Source of the DNA: Alcanivorax sp. 24
GTDB lineage: Bacteria; Pseudomonadota; Gammaproteobacteria; Pseudomonadales; Alcanivoracaceae
Assembly (NCBI RefSeq): GCF_004360225.1
Contig: NZ_SNUA01000001.1
Coordinates: forward strand, 372,001 to 436,000
Reading direction: 5' to 3'
Length of the DNA: 64,000 nt
In this document: one piece after another, positions 24,436-32,704 of the stretch
Layout: each line of letters opens with the position of its first letter
How positions within the stretch are numbered: the first letter of the stretch is position 1
Translations under genes and position numbers: made by a program
The notes under the pieces: generated by a model
What the model saw: only the letters and a program-made list of their open reading frames with translations
Databases searched by the model: none
Told to the model about the DNA's origin: nothing

Positions 24436-26053
24436 AGTCCGGCTCCGGGTCAGTGCTGAAAATCAGGGCGTTGGGGTGTTCCTTGAGCGTCCGCATCAAG
24501 GGCTCGGCGTCGCGCAGTAACCGCTCCATCCGCTGCAGTGTTCCGGACAGCTGCTGATAGGCGTCGGAGCCGGGCTCCAGGCCCGCCAGGGTTTTCTCAA
24601 GAGCACCCAGTGTGTCGTTGAGACGCTCCGGCATGCCGGCCACCGCCGGATCCTCAAGCAGCTGTCGCAGCCGTTCGGCGGTACCCGCGAAGGCCTTGAG
24701 CGTGGATTCCGAGGCCGCCAGATTGCGGTCCAGCTTGTTGCCGATCTGCTCCAGCGGCAGGCTGTTGATCTTGTCCATCAACTCCGCCACCTGGCTTTCC
24801 AACTGAGCCAGCCCACCGGTGCTGCTGGGGAAGACCGGGACCCCTTCAAACCGGGCCTGCTCGAACGGTTCGGCATTGCGCTGGAAATTCAGGTCCACGA
24901 ACAGGGCGCCGGTCAGCAGATTGCCGGATTTGAGCGTGGCGCGCAGGCCATGAGTGAACATGCGATCAAGACGTTGGCGCCATTCGTCCAGATCCGCTTC
25001 CTCGTCCTCGAGAATCCGCTGGGGCTCGATGCGAATCAACACCGGAATGGCGAAACGCGTCAGCGTTTCCGGCTGATCGGCGGTGAAATGCCAGGGTACC
25101 TGCTCCACCGTGCCCAGGCGCACGCCCCGGTATTCCACCGGCGCGCCCCGGCGCAGGCCGCGAACCGAGTCCTGTACCAGCAGCACGTATTCCAGGTATT
25201 GGTCGAACAGACCGCGCCGGGCGGCTTCCTCGTCGGCGTACAGTTCGAATTCACTGTCCGCCTTGGCTGGCGCGCCGGCGGGCATGTCCTGATCCGGCAC
25301 GCCGAAGGTGATGCCGCCGCCGATCAACGTCTCCATGGACTGCATGCCTACTTTGAAACCGCCGGAGTCCAGTTGCAGGGTGACGCCGGATACGTTCCAG
25401 AAGCGCACGCTGTCGGTGACCAGCACGTCGTAGGGTTCCTCGATGAAAATGCGGTGGCGAATGATCTTTTCCGCGGCCAGGAATTCGGTGTCCACCACCC
25501 GGCCCACGGTGAGGTTACGGTAAGTGACCGGGTCACCGGTGGCGACGCTACTGCCGGGGCGGGCGTTCAGCGTCAGATACAGGCCCTTGGCGCCGGCTTC
25601 GGTGATCGGCGGCTTTTCCTCCACCTGGAAACGGCGTTTTTCCTTTTTGCCGTCGCCGGGCTGCAATTCGATATAGGCGCCGGAGAGCACCGTGCCGAGG
25701 CCGCTGATGCCTTCCCGGCCGATGCGCGGTTTGACCACCCAGAACCGGGTCTTGTCGTTGAGCATGCGGGCGGTGTCCTGCTGCATGCGCACCGTCACCA
25801 GGGTATGGCTGAGATCCTCTGACAGCGCCACTTCCTCCACCTGGCCGACCTGCACATTGCGTGTCTTGACCGATGTCTTACCGGCCTCAATGCCTTCCGC
25901 GTCGGTCATTTTCAACACCACTCTGGGGCCCTGGCTGGCCCAGTGATCGTAGCCCAGCCACAGACCGATCAGTAGCGCGCCCAGCGGGATCAGCCACACG
26001 GGTGAGAGTTTCGGGCGCCGTTCAGGCGCGGCGTTCGAGGGCGTCGTAGTCAT
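24413..26053 (-). CDS. pqiB: PqiB, MCE-domain lipid transport protein
   Basis: A 546-residue periplasmic protein tethered by one N-terminal membrane segment (about 18-37). Three MCE domains follow, marked by VVLKMTDAEGIEAGKTSVKT, by YLTLNARPGSSVATGDPVTY near residue 150, and by VRGLRRGAPVEYRGVRLG near 290. The C-terminal part is helical (about 410-546) and in E. coli builds the long needle that spans the periplasm. PqiB moves lipids between inner and outer membranes. The start overlaps pqiA by 32 bases, so translation is coupled and no strong ribosome site is needed. Length equals E. coli PqiB (546). Confidence 0.94.
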   Translation of the reverse strand: MTTTPSNAAPERRPKLSPVWLIPLGALLIGLWLGYDHWASQGPRVVLKMTDAEGIEAGKTSVKTRNVQVGQVEEVALSEDLSHTLVTVRMQQDTARMLNDKTRFWVVKPRIGREGISGLGTVLSGAYIELQPGDGKKEKRRFQVEEKPPITEAGAKGLYLTLNARPGSSVATGDPVTYRNLTVGRVVDTEFLAAEKIIRHRIFIEEPYDVLVTDSVRFWNVSGVTLQLDSGGFKVGMQSMETLIGGGITFGVPDQDMPAGAPAKADSEFELYADEEAARRGLFDQYLEYVLLVQDSVRGLRRGAPVEYRGVRLGTVEQVPWHFTADQPETLTRFAIPVLIRIEPQRILEDEEADLDEWRQRLDRMFTHGLRATLKSGNLLTGALFVDLNFQRNAEPFEQARFEGVPVFPSSTGGLAQLESQVAELMDKINSLPLEQIGNKLDRNLAASESTLKAFAGTAERLRQLLEDPAVAGMPERLNDTLGALEKTLAGLEPGSDAYQQLSGTLQRMERLLRDAEPLMRTLKEHPNALIFSTDPEPDYEPKAAR

Positions 26054-27305
26054 CCGTTCGTCGCTGTTGTTGGTCCCAAATCAGGCGCGGGTCGAAGCTG
26101 TGCGCGGCCAGCATGGTAAGAATCACCACGGCGGCGAACGCCATCCCTCCCGGGCCGGGGTCGATGGACATCAGATTACCCAGGCGCACCAGCGCCACCA
26201 CGATGGCCACCACGAAAACATCAATCATCGACCAGCGGCCGATCCATTCGGTAAAGCGATACAGCGCCATTTGCGCCGGCATATCCAGGGGTTTCTCGCG
26301 GCGGCTGGCCAGACACAGCCAGCTCAGGGCCAGGATTTTGCCGAACGGCACCACCACGCTGGCGGTGAAGATCACCAGGGCAATGGGCCAGTCACCGTGC
26401 GCGATGAATTGTAATACACCGGAAATGATGGTGGCCGGTTGTGTGTTGCCCAGGCTGGTGGTCACCATGATCGGGTACAGATGGGCCGGAAAGCAGGCGA
26501 TGGCGGCCGCCACCAGATAGGCAACGGTACGCTGGATACTGTCCGGATGGCGTGAATGCAGACGCGCGGAGCAACGTTCGCAATGGTGATATTCAATCGG
26601 CTGTAACTGGCTGCATTGCTCGCAGCCCTGATAATGTTGCAAGCGCGCGGATACCCCCGGACGCAGGGCGGATGGCGCTTGCGGTGGTCCTTCCAGACGT
26701 GTCCACAACACCAGTGGATTGACCCTTTGCACCACCATCAGCAGGAACAGGGCGAAGCCGGCGAAGCTCCAGAAACCCGGTTTCAGGAACACCTCCGCCA
26801 TGCCGATGATCTTGACCAGGCTGACCAGCGCGGCGATGGCGAACACGTCGGCCATCATCCATGGTTTGCAGTAATGCAGGGCGCGGATCAACGTGCGGGT
26901 GCCCGGCAGGCGCGGCCGGCGGCCGAGACTGAACTCGATCCACAATACCGCCAGCAGATACAACGCCGGCAACACCACGATGGTGCCGAACACCAGCAAA
27001 CCCAATTCGGGATGGTGGAAGGCGGCCAGTTTGGTGGCGGCGTCGAGCACGGTCATGCTCTCGCCGATACCGGAGCGTTGGAATTCGATATAGGGAAATG
27101 ACAGCGCCACCGCCAGCATCACCAGCGCGGCGACGGCCAGAGCGGGGGTCAGATGGCGGTCCTCCGGCGGTCGCACCAGTGGATGGCGGCAGCGCGGGCA
27201 GCGCACCCACTGTCCCTTGTCCGGCGCCGAAACCCGCAGTACCAGGTCGCATTCCGGGCAGGCGACCAGGGTCTCGGGTTTCGAGGCTGTGTTCGGATCG
27301 TCCAT
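26022..27305 (-). CDS. pqiA: PqiA, inner-membrane partner of PqiB
   Basis: A 427-residue integral membrane protein made of two PqiA domains with about eight hydrophobic segments. Each domain is preceded by a rubredoxin-like zinc ribbon: Cys16, Cys19, Cys36 and Cys39 in the first, and a CEQC..CERC pair in the middle. GESMTVLDAATKL and a GDWPIALVIFTASVVVPFGK segment are typical. PqiA is thought to feed lipids into PqiB. The ATG lies in a region without a clear ribosome site. It is the first gene of pqiABC; two hairpins lie between it and the alkylsulfatase upstream. Confidence 0.93.
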   Translation of the reverse strand: MDDPNTASKPETLVACPECDLVLRVSAPDKGQWVRCPRCRHPLVRPPEDRHLTPALAVAALVMLAVALSFPYIEFQRSGIGESMTVLDAATKLAAFHHPELGLLVFGTIVVLPALYLLAVLWIEFSLGRRPRLPGTRTLIRALHYCKPWMMADVFAIAALVSLVKIIGMAEVFLKPGFWSFAGFALFLLMVVQRVNPLVLWTRLEGPPQAPSALRPGVSARLQHYQGCEQCSQLQPIEYHHCERCSARLHSRHPDSIQRTVAYLVAAAIACFPAHLYPIMVTTSLGNTQPATIISGVLQFIAHGDWPIALVIFTASVVVPFGKILALSWLCLASRREKPLDMPAQMALYRFTEWIGRWSMIDVFVVAIVVALVRLGNLMSIDPGPGGMAFAAVVILTMLAAHSFDPRLIWDQQQRRTDDYDALERRA

Positions 27306-27343
27306 GGGCCAAGGGGTCCGCGCTGATAAACAGTGCCTATTGT

Positions 27344-27398
27344 GCCGTCTGGCCGGGCCCGGAGCCAGACGGCGGGGCGGTCATCGGCGTGCGCCGAT
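27344..27398. other. Two tandem hairpins between the alkylsulfatase gene and pqiA
   Basis: GCCGTCTGGC / GCCAGACGGC (27344-27353, 27364-27373) and ATCGGC / GCCGAT (27383-27398, 4-base loop) are perfect. Neither has a T-run on the minus strand, so a Rho-independent terminator is not proved; they may protect RNA ends. Confidence 0.4.
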
Positions 27399-27404
27399 GC
27401 CGGA

Positions 27405-29117
27405 TTATTCAATTTTTTCGAAATAACCCAGGATGCGCAGGGCGTCCAGCTTGTCGCCGTCGATGTTCAAATCATCGCCGGCCAGCGCCAGGGCGGCGCT
27501 TCGGGACCCGGCGGCGATGGATTTCCAGGTGATCTCGCTGGTGTCCAGTGTCGCCACGCTGTCGTCGTCGAGCCCGCTCTCGATCAGGGCGATTCCTTGC
27601 CGGATACGCAGAGTGAAGGTTTTGCCGGTGTCGCGGAAGCGGAAGCCCAATGCTTCGTTGACCTCCAGGGTTTCCTCGGCCTTGAGCAGGGATGGCATGG
27701 CGCCGAGGAAGTTCTCGATCGGCAGGGTGGCGAGAAACTCCGGAGATGTCTTGGTCCGTCCCGGTTTCAGCCCCTGTTCCAGTTCACGGGCTTCGGTGAA
27801 GTAGTAGTTGCGGGCGTTGGGATTGCTCTCCTGTTCCGCCAGTTGCCGCAGGGCCCGGGCGCGCAGATCGGTCACCGCCTGATCGCCCTGCGTGAGCACC
27901 TGGAGGTGGTCGGTCAGGGACAGCGCCCATTGGGCGTCCTGGTTTTTCAGCGCCTTTTGTGCCGCGGACATCAATGCTTCGGTGCCGCCGGCCAGATCCG
28001 CCATGCGCTGTGCCTGCTCGCTGTCGTATCGCGGTTGCAGCGTGCTGGAGTTGCCATCGAACCAGCCCAGATAGCCGCTGAAGATGGAGCGCACCGACCA
28101 GCTCACCTTGCCGTAGAACTCCTGTAACCAGGGATCGCTGGCCAAATGTGGCGGCAATTGCACTTTTTCGACGATCTGGTCCGGAGTCAGTCCGAGGTTC
28201 ATGTAGCGCAGAGTCTGGTCGTGCACGTACTGGATGGCGTCCCGGTAATGGGTGAGGGTGGTGTGGATCCGCTGGGCGCCGATCAGCGGGCGGGTATGGC
28301 TGGGCACCAGATACTCTGGTTCGAGGGCGCGGATTTTGTCCAGGCTGCGGGCCCATTGGGCCACATCCCGGTAGGCGGTGCCGCGAATCGTGTAGAGATT
28401 GGGGAAGGCCTGATAGATATTGTCACCGGAGAGCACGACTTTCTTTTCCGGCAGCCACACGAACAACTGATCATCGGTCTCTCCGGGCGCGTGGATCAGG
28501 CGTAGATGCAGGCCGGCGATATTGAGATCCAGCTCGTCCTCGAAGGTATGATCGGGGGTGAGCGAAAACAGATTGCTGTCCTCGTTGACTCCCAGGTGCG
28601 GGCCGATACCATCGTTGATCCGCTCGCTACCGTCGAGATAAGTGCCGAACATGCGCATGGAGCGCAACGTGATAATCGGCCGGATCTCATTGACCACGCG
28701 GTTGATCTTGTCCTGGGTGGTGGCGTGAGCGTACACCGGGACCTCTCCGGGAGCGGCGAAGGCCCGGGCACCGAACACGTGATCGGCGTGGTTGTGGGTG
28801 TAGATCAGGGCTTTCACCGGCTTGTCGGTGATTTCCCGGAACGCCGCCAGTACCTCCTGGCCTTCCTCCTGGGTGCTCATGGTGTCGACGATGACGATAC
28901 CGTCGTCGCCTTCCAGCATAATGCTGTTGGCAAGGCCGTAGCCGATCGCCACATAGACGCCGTCGGTGACCTCCTCGACCCCTTTGCGGAACAGCGTGCT
29001 GTGTTCGCGCAACGCCTCCGGTGCCAGTGCCGGCGCCGGGCCGGACGCGTTCTCGCCGCCACAGGCGGTGAGCACAAGAAACAGCGGAAACAGCAGGGAA
29101 AACGACAGGAATCGCAT
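27405..29117 (-). CDS. Alkyl/aryl sulfatase of the metallo-beta-lactamase superfamily, lipoprotein
   Basis: A 570-residue protein. The zinc motif THNHADH at 108-114 (His108, His110, Asp112, His113) is intact; HAPGETDDQLF and SGDNIY give further metal ligands. After the catalytic domain come the helical dimerisation region (from about 350) and a C-terminal SCP2-like domain (from about 440) as in SdsA1 of Pseudomonas, which cleaves dodecyl sulfate. Unlike a typical secreted enzyme it has a lipobox LTAC with Cys19, so it should be membrane-bound. AAGGA precedes the ATG. An AraC regulator is divergent with 89 bp between start codons. Substrate is probably a primary alkyl sulfate, by family. Confidence 0.9.
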   Translation of the reverse strand: MRFLSFSLLFPLFLVLTACGGENASGPAPALAPEALREHSTLFRKGVEEVTDGVYVAIGYGLANSIMLEGDDGIVIVDTMSTQEEGQEVLAAFREITDKPVKALIYTHNHADHVFGARAFAAPGEVPVYAHATTQDKINRVVNEIRPIITLRSMRMFGTYLDGSERINDGIGPHLGVNEDSNLFSLTPDHTFEDELDLNIAGLHLRLIHAPGETDDQLFVWLPEKKVVLSGDNIYQAFPNLYTIRGTAYRDVAQWARSLDKIRALEPEYLVPSHTRPLIGAQRIHTTLTHYRDAIQYVHDQTLRYMNLGLTPDQIVEKVQLPPHLASDPWLQEFYGKVSWSVRSIFSGYLGWFDGNSSTLQPRYDSEQAQRMADLAGGTEALMSAAQKALKNQDAQWALSLTDHLQVLTQGDQAVTDLRARALRQLAEQESNPNARNYYFTEARELEQGLKPGRTKTSPEFLATLPIENFLGAMPSLLKAEETLEVNEALGFRFRDTGKTFTLRIRQGIALIESGLDDDSVATLDTSEITWKSIAAGSRSAALALAGDDLNIDGDKLDALRILGYFEKIE

Positions 29118-29206
29118 AATGAACCGTCCTTATGAAGATAACCGGCACAGGCTAGATGTCGCTGCCGGAACGGCCAAGGTGCCGACCGGCCAACGGCTGG
29201 TGCGTG

Positions 29207-30235
29207 ATGGCCGTTGGCGTGGTTGATGGGGCCACCACGGTGGCGGCCTGGCCGCTGGCGGTATGCGATGTGCTGGCGCAACGCGGCTTCGACGCTGACC
29301 GGGCGCTGGCCGAAGCGGGGCTGGACCGGGCGCGGTTGGTCGGCAACGCCGGCGGGCGGGTGCCCACGGAGGCCATGGCACGGCTCTGGGAAGCCTCGGT
29401 GCGCCTCAGCGGTGATCCCGCTTTGGGGTTGGCCGTCGGTCAGAAAGCGCAGCCGATGCATCTGCGGGTAGTGGGGTTGCTACTGCAGATGGTGCCGGAT
29501 CTGGCCACTTTGCTGGAATACACCGAACATTTTCAGCGCCTGATCTCCACCAGTGTGGTGGTGGCGCGGGTGCACAGGCCGGAGGCCATCGGATTGCATA
29601 TCCGGCCCCTGGCGGGGGTGCCGGTGCACCCTTGCGCGTTGGACGCTTTCGTCGCTGCCCATGTGCACCATTTGCGCCGGCGTGGCGCGCAGGACTGGAT
29701 TCATGGCGTCAGTTTGCCGCGACGGGCTTCTGGCGGGGACCCGCAGCGGTGGCGGGATGCCCTGGGTTGCCCGGTTCGTTTTGATGGCGACGAGGCCTGT
29801 ATCTGGCATGAACGCGGCCGGTTGCATCAGCCGTTGCCCCTGGGGGACCCGGAGCTGTGCCGTCTGCATTACCACCTGGCGGAGCAGGCTCTGGAGGACC
29901 TGGATCGGGAACCGCCCCTGATTCAGACCCTGAGAGGGCTGTTGCGGGCGGCGGCCCCGCACTCACCGACGCTGGCGGAGTTGGCCGGGGCGGTGACGCT
30001 GAGCGAACGAACCTTGCGCCGCCGTCTGGCGGAGCTGGGTAGTGGCTACCGGCAGTTATTGGAACAGCAGCGCTCGGAATGGGCGGCGGAACTGGTGGCG
30101 GACAGTCATGAGCCTCTGAGTGAAGTGGCGGCACGGCTGGGGTTTACCGACCCCAGCAATTTCGGCAAGGCGTTCAAGCGCTGGCATGGGATCAGTCCGG
30201 ACCGCTACCGTCGCCGGATCCGTGGCGATCAGTAG
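29207..30235 (+). CDS. AraC-family transcriptional regulator (Arabinose_bd type)
   Basis: A 342-residue regulator of the OruR/ArgR-like AraC branch. The N-terminal ligand domain (about 1-190) includes AQRGFDADRALAEAGLD and RVPTEAMARLWEAS. The C-terminal HTH_18 domain has LSERTLRRRLAELGSGYRQL and ISEVAARLGF-type second helix (LSEVAARLGFTDPSNFGKAF) and ends ISPDRYRRR. The start at MAVGVVDG was chosen by fit to the family; an ATG at 29156 with weak AGG spacing is the alternative. Divergent from the alkylsulfatase gene, so it likely controls that gene, possibly using two CGGCCAA direct repeats at 29171-29177 and 29187-29193. Confidence 0.88.
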   Translation: MAVGVVDGATTVAAWPLAVCDVLAQRGFDADRALAEAGLDRARLVGNAGGRVPTEAMARLWEASVRLSGDPALGLAVGQKAQPMHLRVVGLLLQMVPDLATLLEYTEHFQRLISTSVVVARVHRPEAIGLHIRPLAGVPVHPCALDAFVAAHVHHLRRRGAQDWIHGVSLPRRASGGDPQRWRDALGCPVRFDGDEACIWHERGRLHQPLPLGDPELCRLHYHLAEQALEDLDREPPLIQTLRGLLRAAAPHSPTLAELAGAVTLSERTLRRRLAELGSGYRQLLEQQRSEWAAELVADSHEPLSEVAARLGFTDPSNFGKAFKRWHGISPDRYRRRIRGDQ

Positions 30236-30248
30236 CCGTGAGTGTTCT

Positions 30249-31265
30249 TCAAGAAGGCGGGGTGAAGACTTGATCGCGGGGCGCGTAATCGAACACGTCG
30301 GAGTGCATATTGCAGGCCGGTACCCCTTCTTCCACCAGGGCATCGTGTACCGCCCACACCATGGCCGGTGAGCCGCCAATGTAGAACAGCGGTTGCTCGG
30401 GTTGTTCCAGCGCTTCCAGAGCGGCCTCATGCACCAGCCCTTGGGCGTGCCCGGGTTTGCTGATGTCGGACAACGCGGTGACCGCGTGGAAGTCCGGTAG
30501 CGCGTCCCGCCATTGGGCGGGGAGGCCGGGCAGGTACAGATCCTGCTCGGTGCGGGCCCCCCAGAACAAGCGCACCGGGTGTTCAAAACCCACCTGGATC
30601 AGACGTTCGATCATCGCCTTCACCGGGGCGAAGCCGGTGGAGCCGCAAATGAACCACAGCGGCCGGGGCGGCGGCGTGTCCAGGTAACGCAGGCCCTGAG
30701 GCAGAATCACCGATACCGTGCTGGCGTCGGCGAGGTCCGCCATGATGCGACGGGCACCGGGATTGTCACGGCCGTGGCGGATATGCAGTTCCAGCTCGCG
30801 GCCACCAGGGGCATTGGCGATGGAAAACGGGTACTGGCCGTGGGGTAGGTCGAGAATCAGGTATTGGCCGGCATACCAATGGGCTTGCCGACCGGCGGGC
30901 AGCCGCAACCAGATCCGACTGACGTCGTGGTTGAGGGGCTCCCGCTGGCGAATCTGGCAGCGCAACGTCTGCTCCGGAATCTCTCCGGGGGCGGTTATAT
31001 CTGGCACATCGATCTCGCAGTCGCTGATCGGAAAGGCCACGCAGTATAGCACCGCATCGGCACCGCTTTCTCCCGCGCTCAGCGGGCCGGGAGGGCGGCT
31101 CAGATGAACGCTGCCGCGCTGAAGCTGTCCTTCGCAGCGCCGGCAGACGCCGTTGCGGCAGGCATGGGGAAAACCAAATCCGGCTTCCCGGGCGGCCTCC
31201 AGAATGGTCTTCGATTCCGGACAATCCAGGGTGTGCCGCTGATTGATGCGTATGCGGTACGGCAT
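30249..31265 (-). CDS. Ferredoxin-fused flavin reductase (2Fe-2S + FAD + NAD domains)
   Basis: A 338-residue electron-transfer protein. An N-terminal plant-type 2Fe-2S domain has Cys36, Cys41, Cys44 and Cys75 in the standard spacing (CX4CX2CX30C). The FAD-binding domain follows (about 100-200), with GQYLILDLPHGQYPFSIAN, i.e. the RxYS-type motif altered to YPFSIAN. The NAD domain has FICGSTGFAPVKAMIE and a terminal NMHSDVFDYAP. The layout matches oxygenase reductases and CDP-6-deoxy-delta-3,4-glucoseen reductase-like proteins. No oxygenase component lies next to it, so its electron acceptor is unknown. It is convergent with the AraC gene. Confidence 0.9.
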   Translation of the reverse strand: MPYRIRINQRHTLDCPESKTILEAAREAGFGFPHACRNGVCRRCEGQLQRGSVHLSRPPGPLSAGESGADAVLYCVAFPISDCEIDVPDITAPGEIPEQTLRCQIRQREPLNHDVSRIWLRLPAGRQAHWYAGQYLILDLPHGQYPFSIANAPGGRELELHIRHGRDNPGARRIMADLADASTVSVILPQGLRYLDTPPPRPLWFICGSTGFAPVKAMIERLIQVGFEHPVRLFWGARTEQDLYLPGLPAQWRDALPDFHAVTALSDISKPGHAQGLVHEAALEALEQPEQPLFYIGGSPAMVWAVHDALVEEGVPACNMHSDVFDYAPRDQVFTPPS

Positions 31266-31305
31266 GGCATGATGCGGGGCGCCGGGCGCCCCATCGGCCC
31301 GGGGG

Positions 31306-32001
31306 TCAGCCCACCTTGCGGCCGGTAATGATGCTTTTTACGTGCTCCAGGTCGGCCCAGGCGCCTTCGGCGAAGATCTTCTTCACGTCTTCCACCACCG
31401 CGGCATAGCCGTAGCGGGGATGGGCGTCGTGCACCGCCACCCGGGCACCGGGATTGAGGAACGGCTCGAAGTCCTTGAAATCCTGGTAGGCCTGCTCGTG
31501 GTTGCCGTCGATCCACAGGAAGTCGATTTTCACTTCCGGATTCCAGTTGTGGGCGGCTTCCTGGGAGAAGCCCTCGATCAGCTCGAACATGCCGTCGAAG
31601 CCGTTGCGCTTGAGGCGTTGTTCCACCAGGGATTTGGTCGGTTTGTTCTCCAGTGGCACGCAGTCGTCGGTGAGCTCTTCCTGCTTGTCCAGATCCGAAT
31701 TGAACGGGTCGATGGCGTGGATTTTGCCGCCCTTCTTCTTCAGACCGTTGAGCAGATAACTGGTGGACAGGCCGCCATAACAGCCGATTTCCACGATCAC
31801 GCCGCCGGCGGGGACCTGGCTGGCCCACTCGGTGAGCATGCCGGCCTCGGTGTGGCGGATCATGCCGCCGTAGGCGCGTTTATCGTATTTGCGGCCTTTC
31901 AGCAGGCCCACCAGATTGTGGTACAGCGGGCGTGAAAAGCCGCTGACCAGCTTCGGGCCCTTGTCGGACCAGGCTTTTTCCAGAAATTCGTTAACCGACA
32001 T
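31306..32001 (-). CDS. Class I SAM-dependent methyltransferase (Methyltransf_24 type)
   Basis: A 231-residue protein. Motif I is VIVEIGCYGGLSTSYLL near residue 70; IHAIDPF gives the acidic residue of motif II, and FLWIDGNHEQAYQDFKDF near 160 is typical of the Methyltransf_24 family (cephalosporin hydroxylase / rhamnosyl O-methyltransferase relatives). GARVAVHDAHP follows. GAGG precedes the ATG of MSVNEFLEK; the frame extends upstream into the MAPEG gene. It lies 8 bp after the MAPEG gene on the same strand, so the two are probably co-transcribed. The acceptor cannot be inferred. Confidence 0.82.
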   Translation of the reverse strand: MSVNEFLEKAWSDKGPKLVSGFSRPLYHNLVGLLKGRKYDKRAYGGMIRHTEAGMLTEWASQVPAGGVIVEIGCYGGLSTSYLLNGLKKKGGKIHAIDPFNSDLDKQEELTDDCVPLENKPTKSLVEQRLKRNGFDGMFELIEGFSQEAAHNWNPEVKIDFLWIDGNHEQAYQDFKDFEPFLNPGARVAVHDAHPRYGYAAVVEDVKKIFAEGAWADLEHVKSIITGRKVG

Positions 32002-32009
32002 GAGAATCC

Positions 32010-32396
32010 TCAGGCACCGGTGCCAATAAAGAGTGCAATGATACAGCCGATGCCGAAAAACCACACCAGGGAGCGGGCGCTGGCCCAATCGGCGATGTAG
32101 CAGACGCCGTACATGAAACGGCTCAGGACAAAGGCGATGGCAATGCCGTCGATGGTGGGTTGCGGCGACGTCTGTGCCAGATGGGCGATGATCACCGCGG
32201 CGGCGAACGCCGGAGTGATCTCGAAACTGTTTTGCTGGGCCCAGTGAGCCCGCTTGCGTGCTCCTTCCAGGGTATCCAGGAACTCGCGGGGATTATGGTT
32301 CTGCCGGGGGCCGAAACCGCCCTGGAACTTGGCGAAGCCGGTGAAGGCGTAGGGCAGTAGAATCGCCGCCAGTACGCACCAGTAGGCAAGGGTCAT
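32010..32396 (-). CDS. MAPEG-family membrane protein
   Basis: A 128-residue protein with four hydrophobic segments, the size and pattern of bacterial MAPEG proteins. NPREFLDTLEGARKRAHWAQQNSFEITPAFAAAV in segment 1-2 (residues about 35-70) contains the family's RAxxAxxNxxE-like helix, seen in RAHWAQQNSFE. Family members are microsomal-type glutathione transferases and related enzymes, but bacterial copies of this length usually have no tested activity. AAGGAG precedes the ATG at 32396; an ATG nine codons upstream is less well supported. It precedes the methyltransferase in an apparent two-gene operon. Confidence 0.82.
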   Translation of the reverse strand: MTLAYWCVLAAILLPYAFTGFAKFQGGFGPRQNHNPREFLDTLEGARKRAHWAQQNSFEITPAFAAAVIIAHLAQTSPQPTIDGIAIAFVLSRFMYGVCYIADWASARSLVWFFGIGCIIALFIGTGA

Positions 32397-32483
32397 GAGT
32401 GCCGTCTCCTTGATCGGTTTCACGCATCATAACGCGCTGCGGCGCCGGCTCCCATGACCGTCGCTACTAAAGAGGAGCGCCTC

Positions 32484-32680
32484 ACGGCCGCTTCCTACAG
32501 CGTCTTCGTAGCCCATTGCTGTGGGGAAGCGGCCTTGGCCGCGAATGCCCTCCGGGCCGTTGGCGATTCGCTTGCAAGCAAGCTTCCCACAGCGGCTTCG
32601 TAGCATGATCCGTGGGAGACCAGCCTGCTCGCGAATACAGCCTCTGGTGTGGGGTATTGGCTTGCGGGCAAGCTCCCACT
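32484..32680. repeat. Mosaic of REP-type hairpins between ilvD and the MAPEG gene
   Basis: Three hairpin units occur: CGGCCGCTTCCTACAGCG with GCGGCCTTGGCCGCGAA, then GATTCGCTTGCAAGCAAGC with a CAGCCTGCTCGCGAA partner, then a degenerate GGCTTGCGGGCAAGCTCCCAC. The middle block is the reverse complement of the order seen at 15.7-15.85 kb, including the shared spacer GCCCTCCGGGCCGTTGG. The rest of the gap (32397-32483, 32681-32704) shows nothing else. Confidence 0.82.
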
Positions 32681-32704
32681 TCCCAGCGTCTGCAATTGGA
32701 CTGC

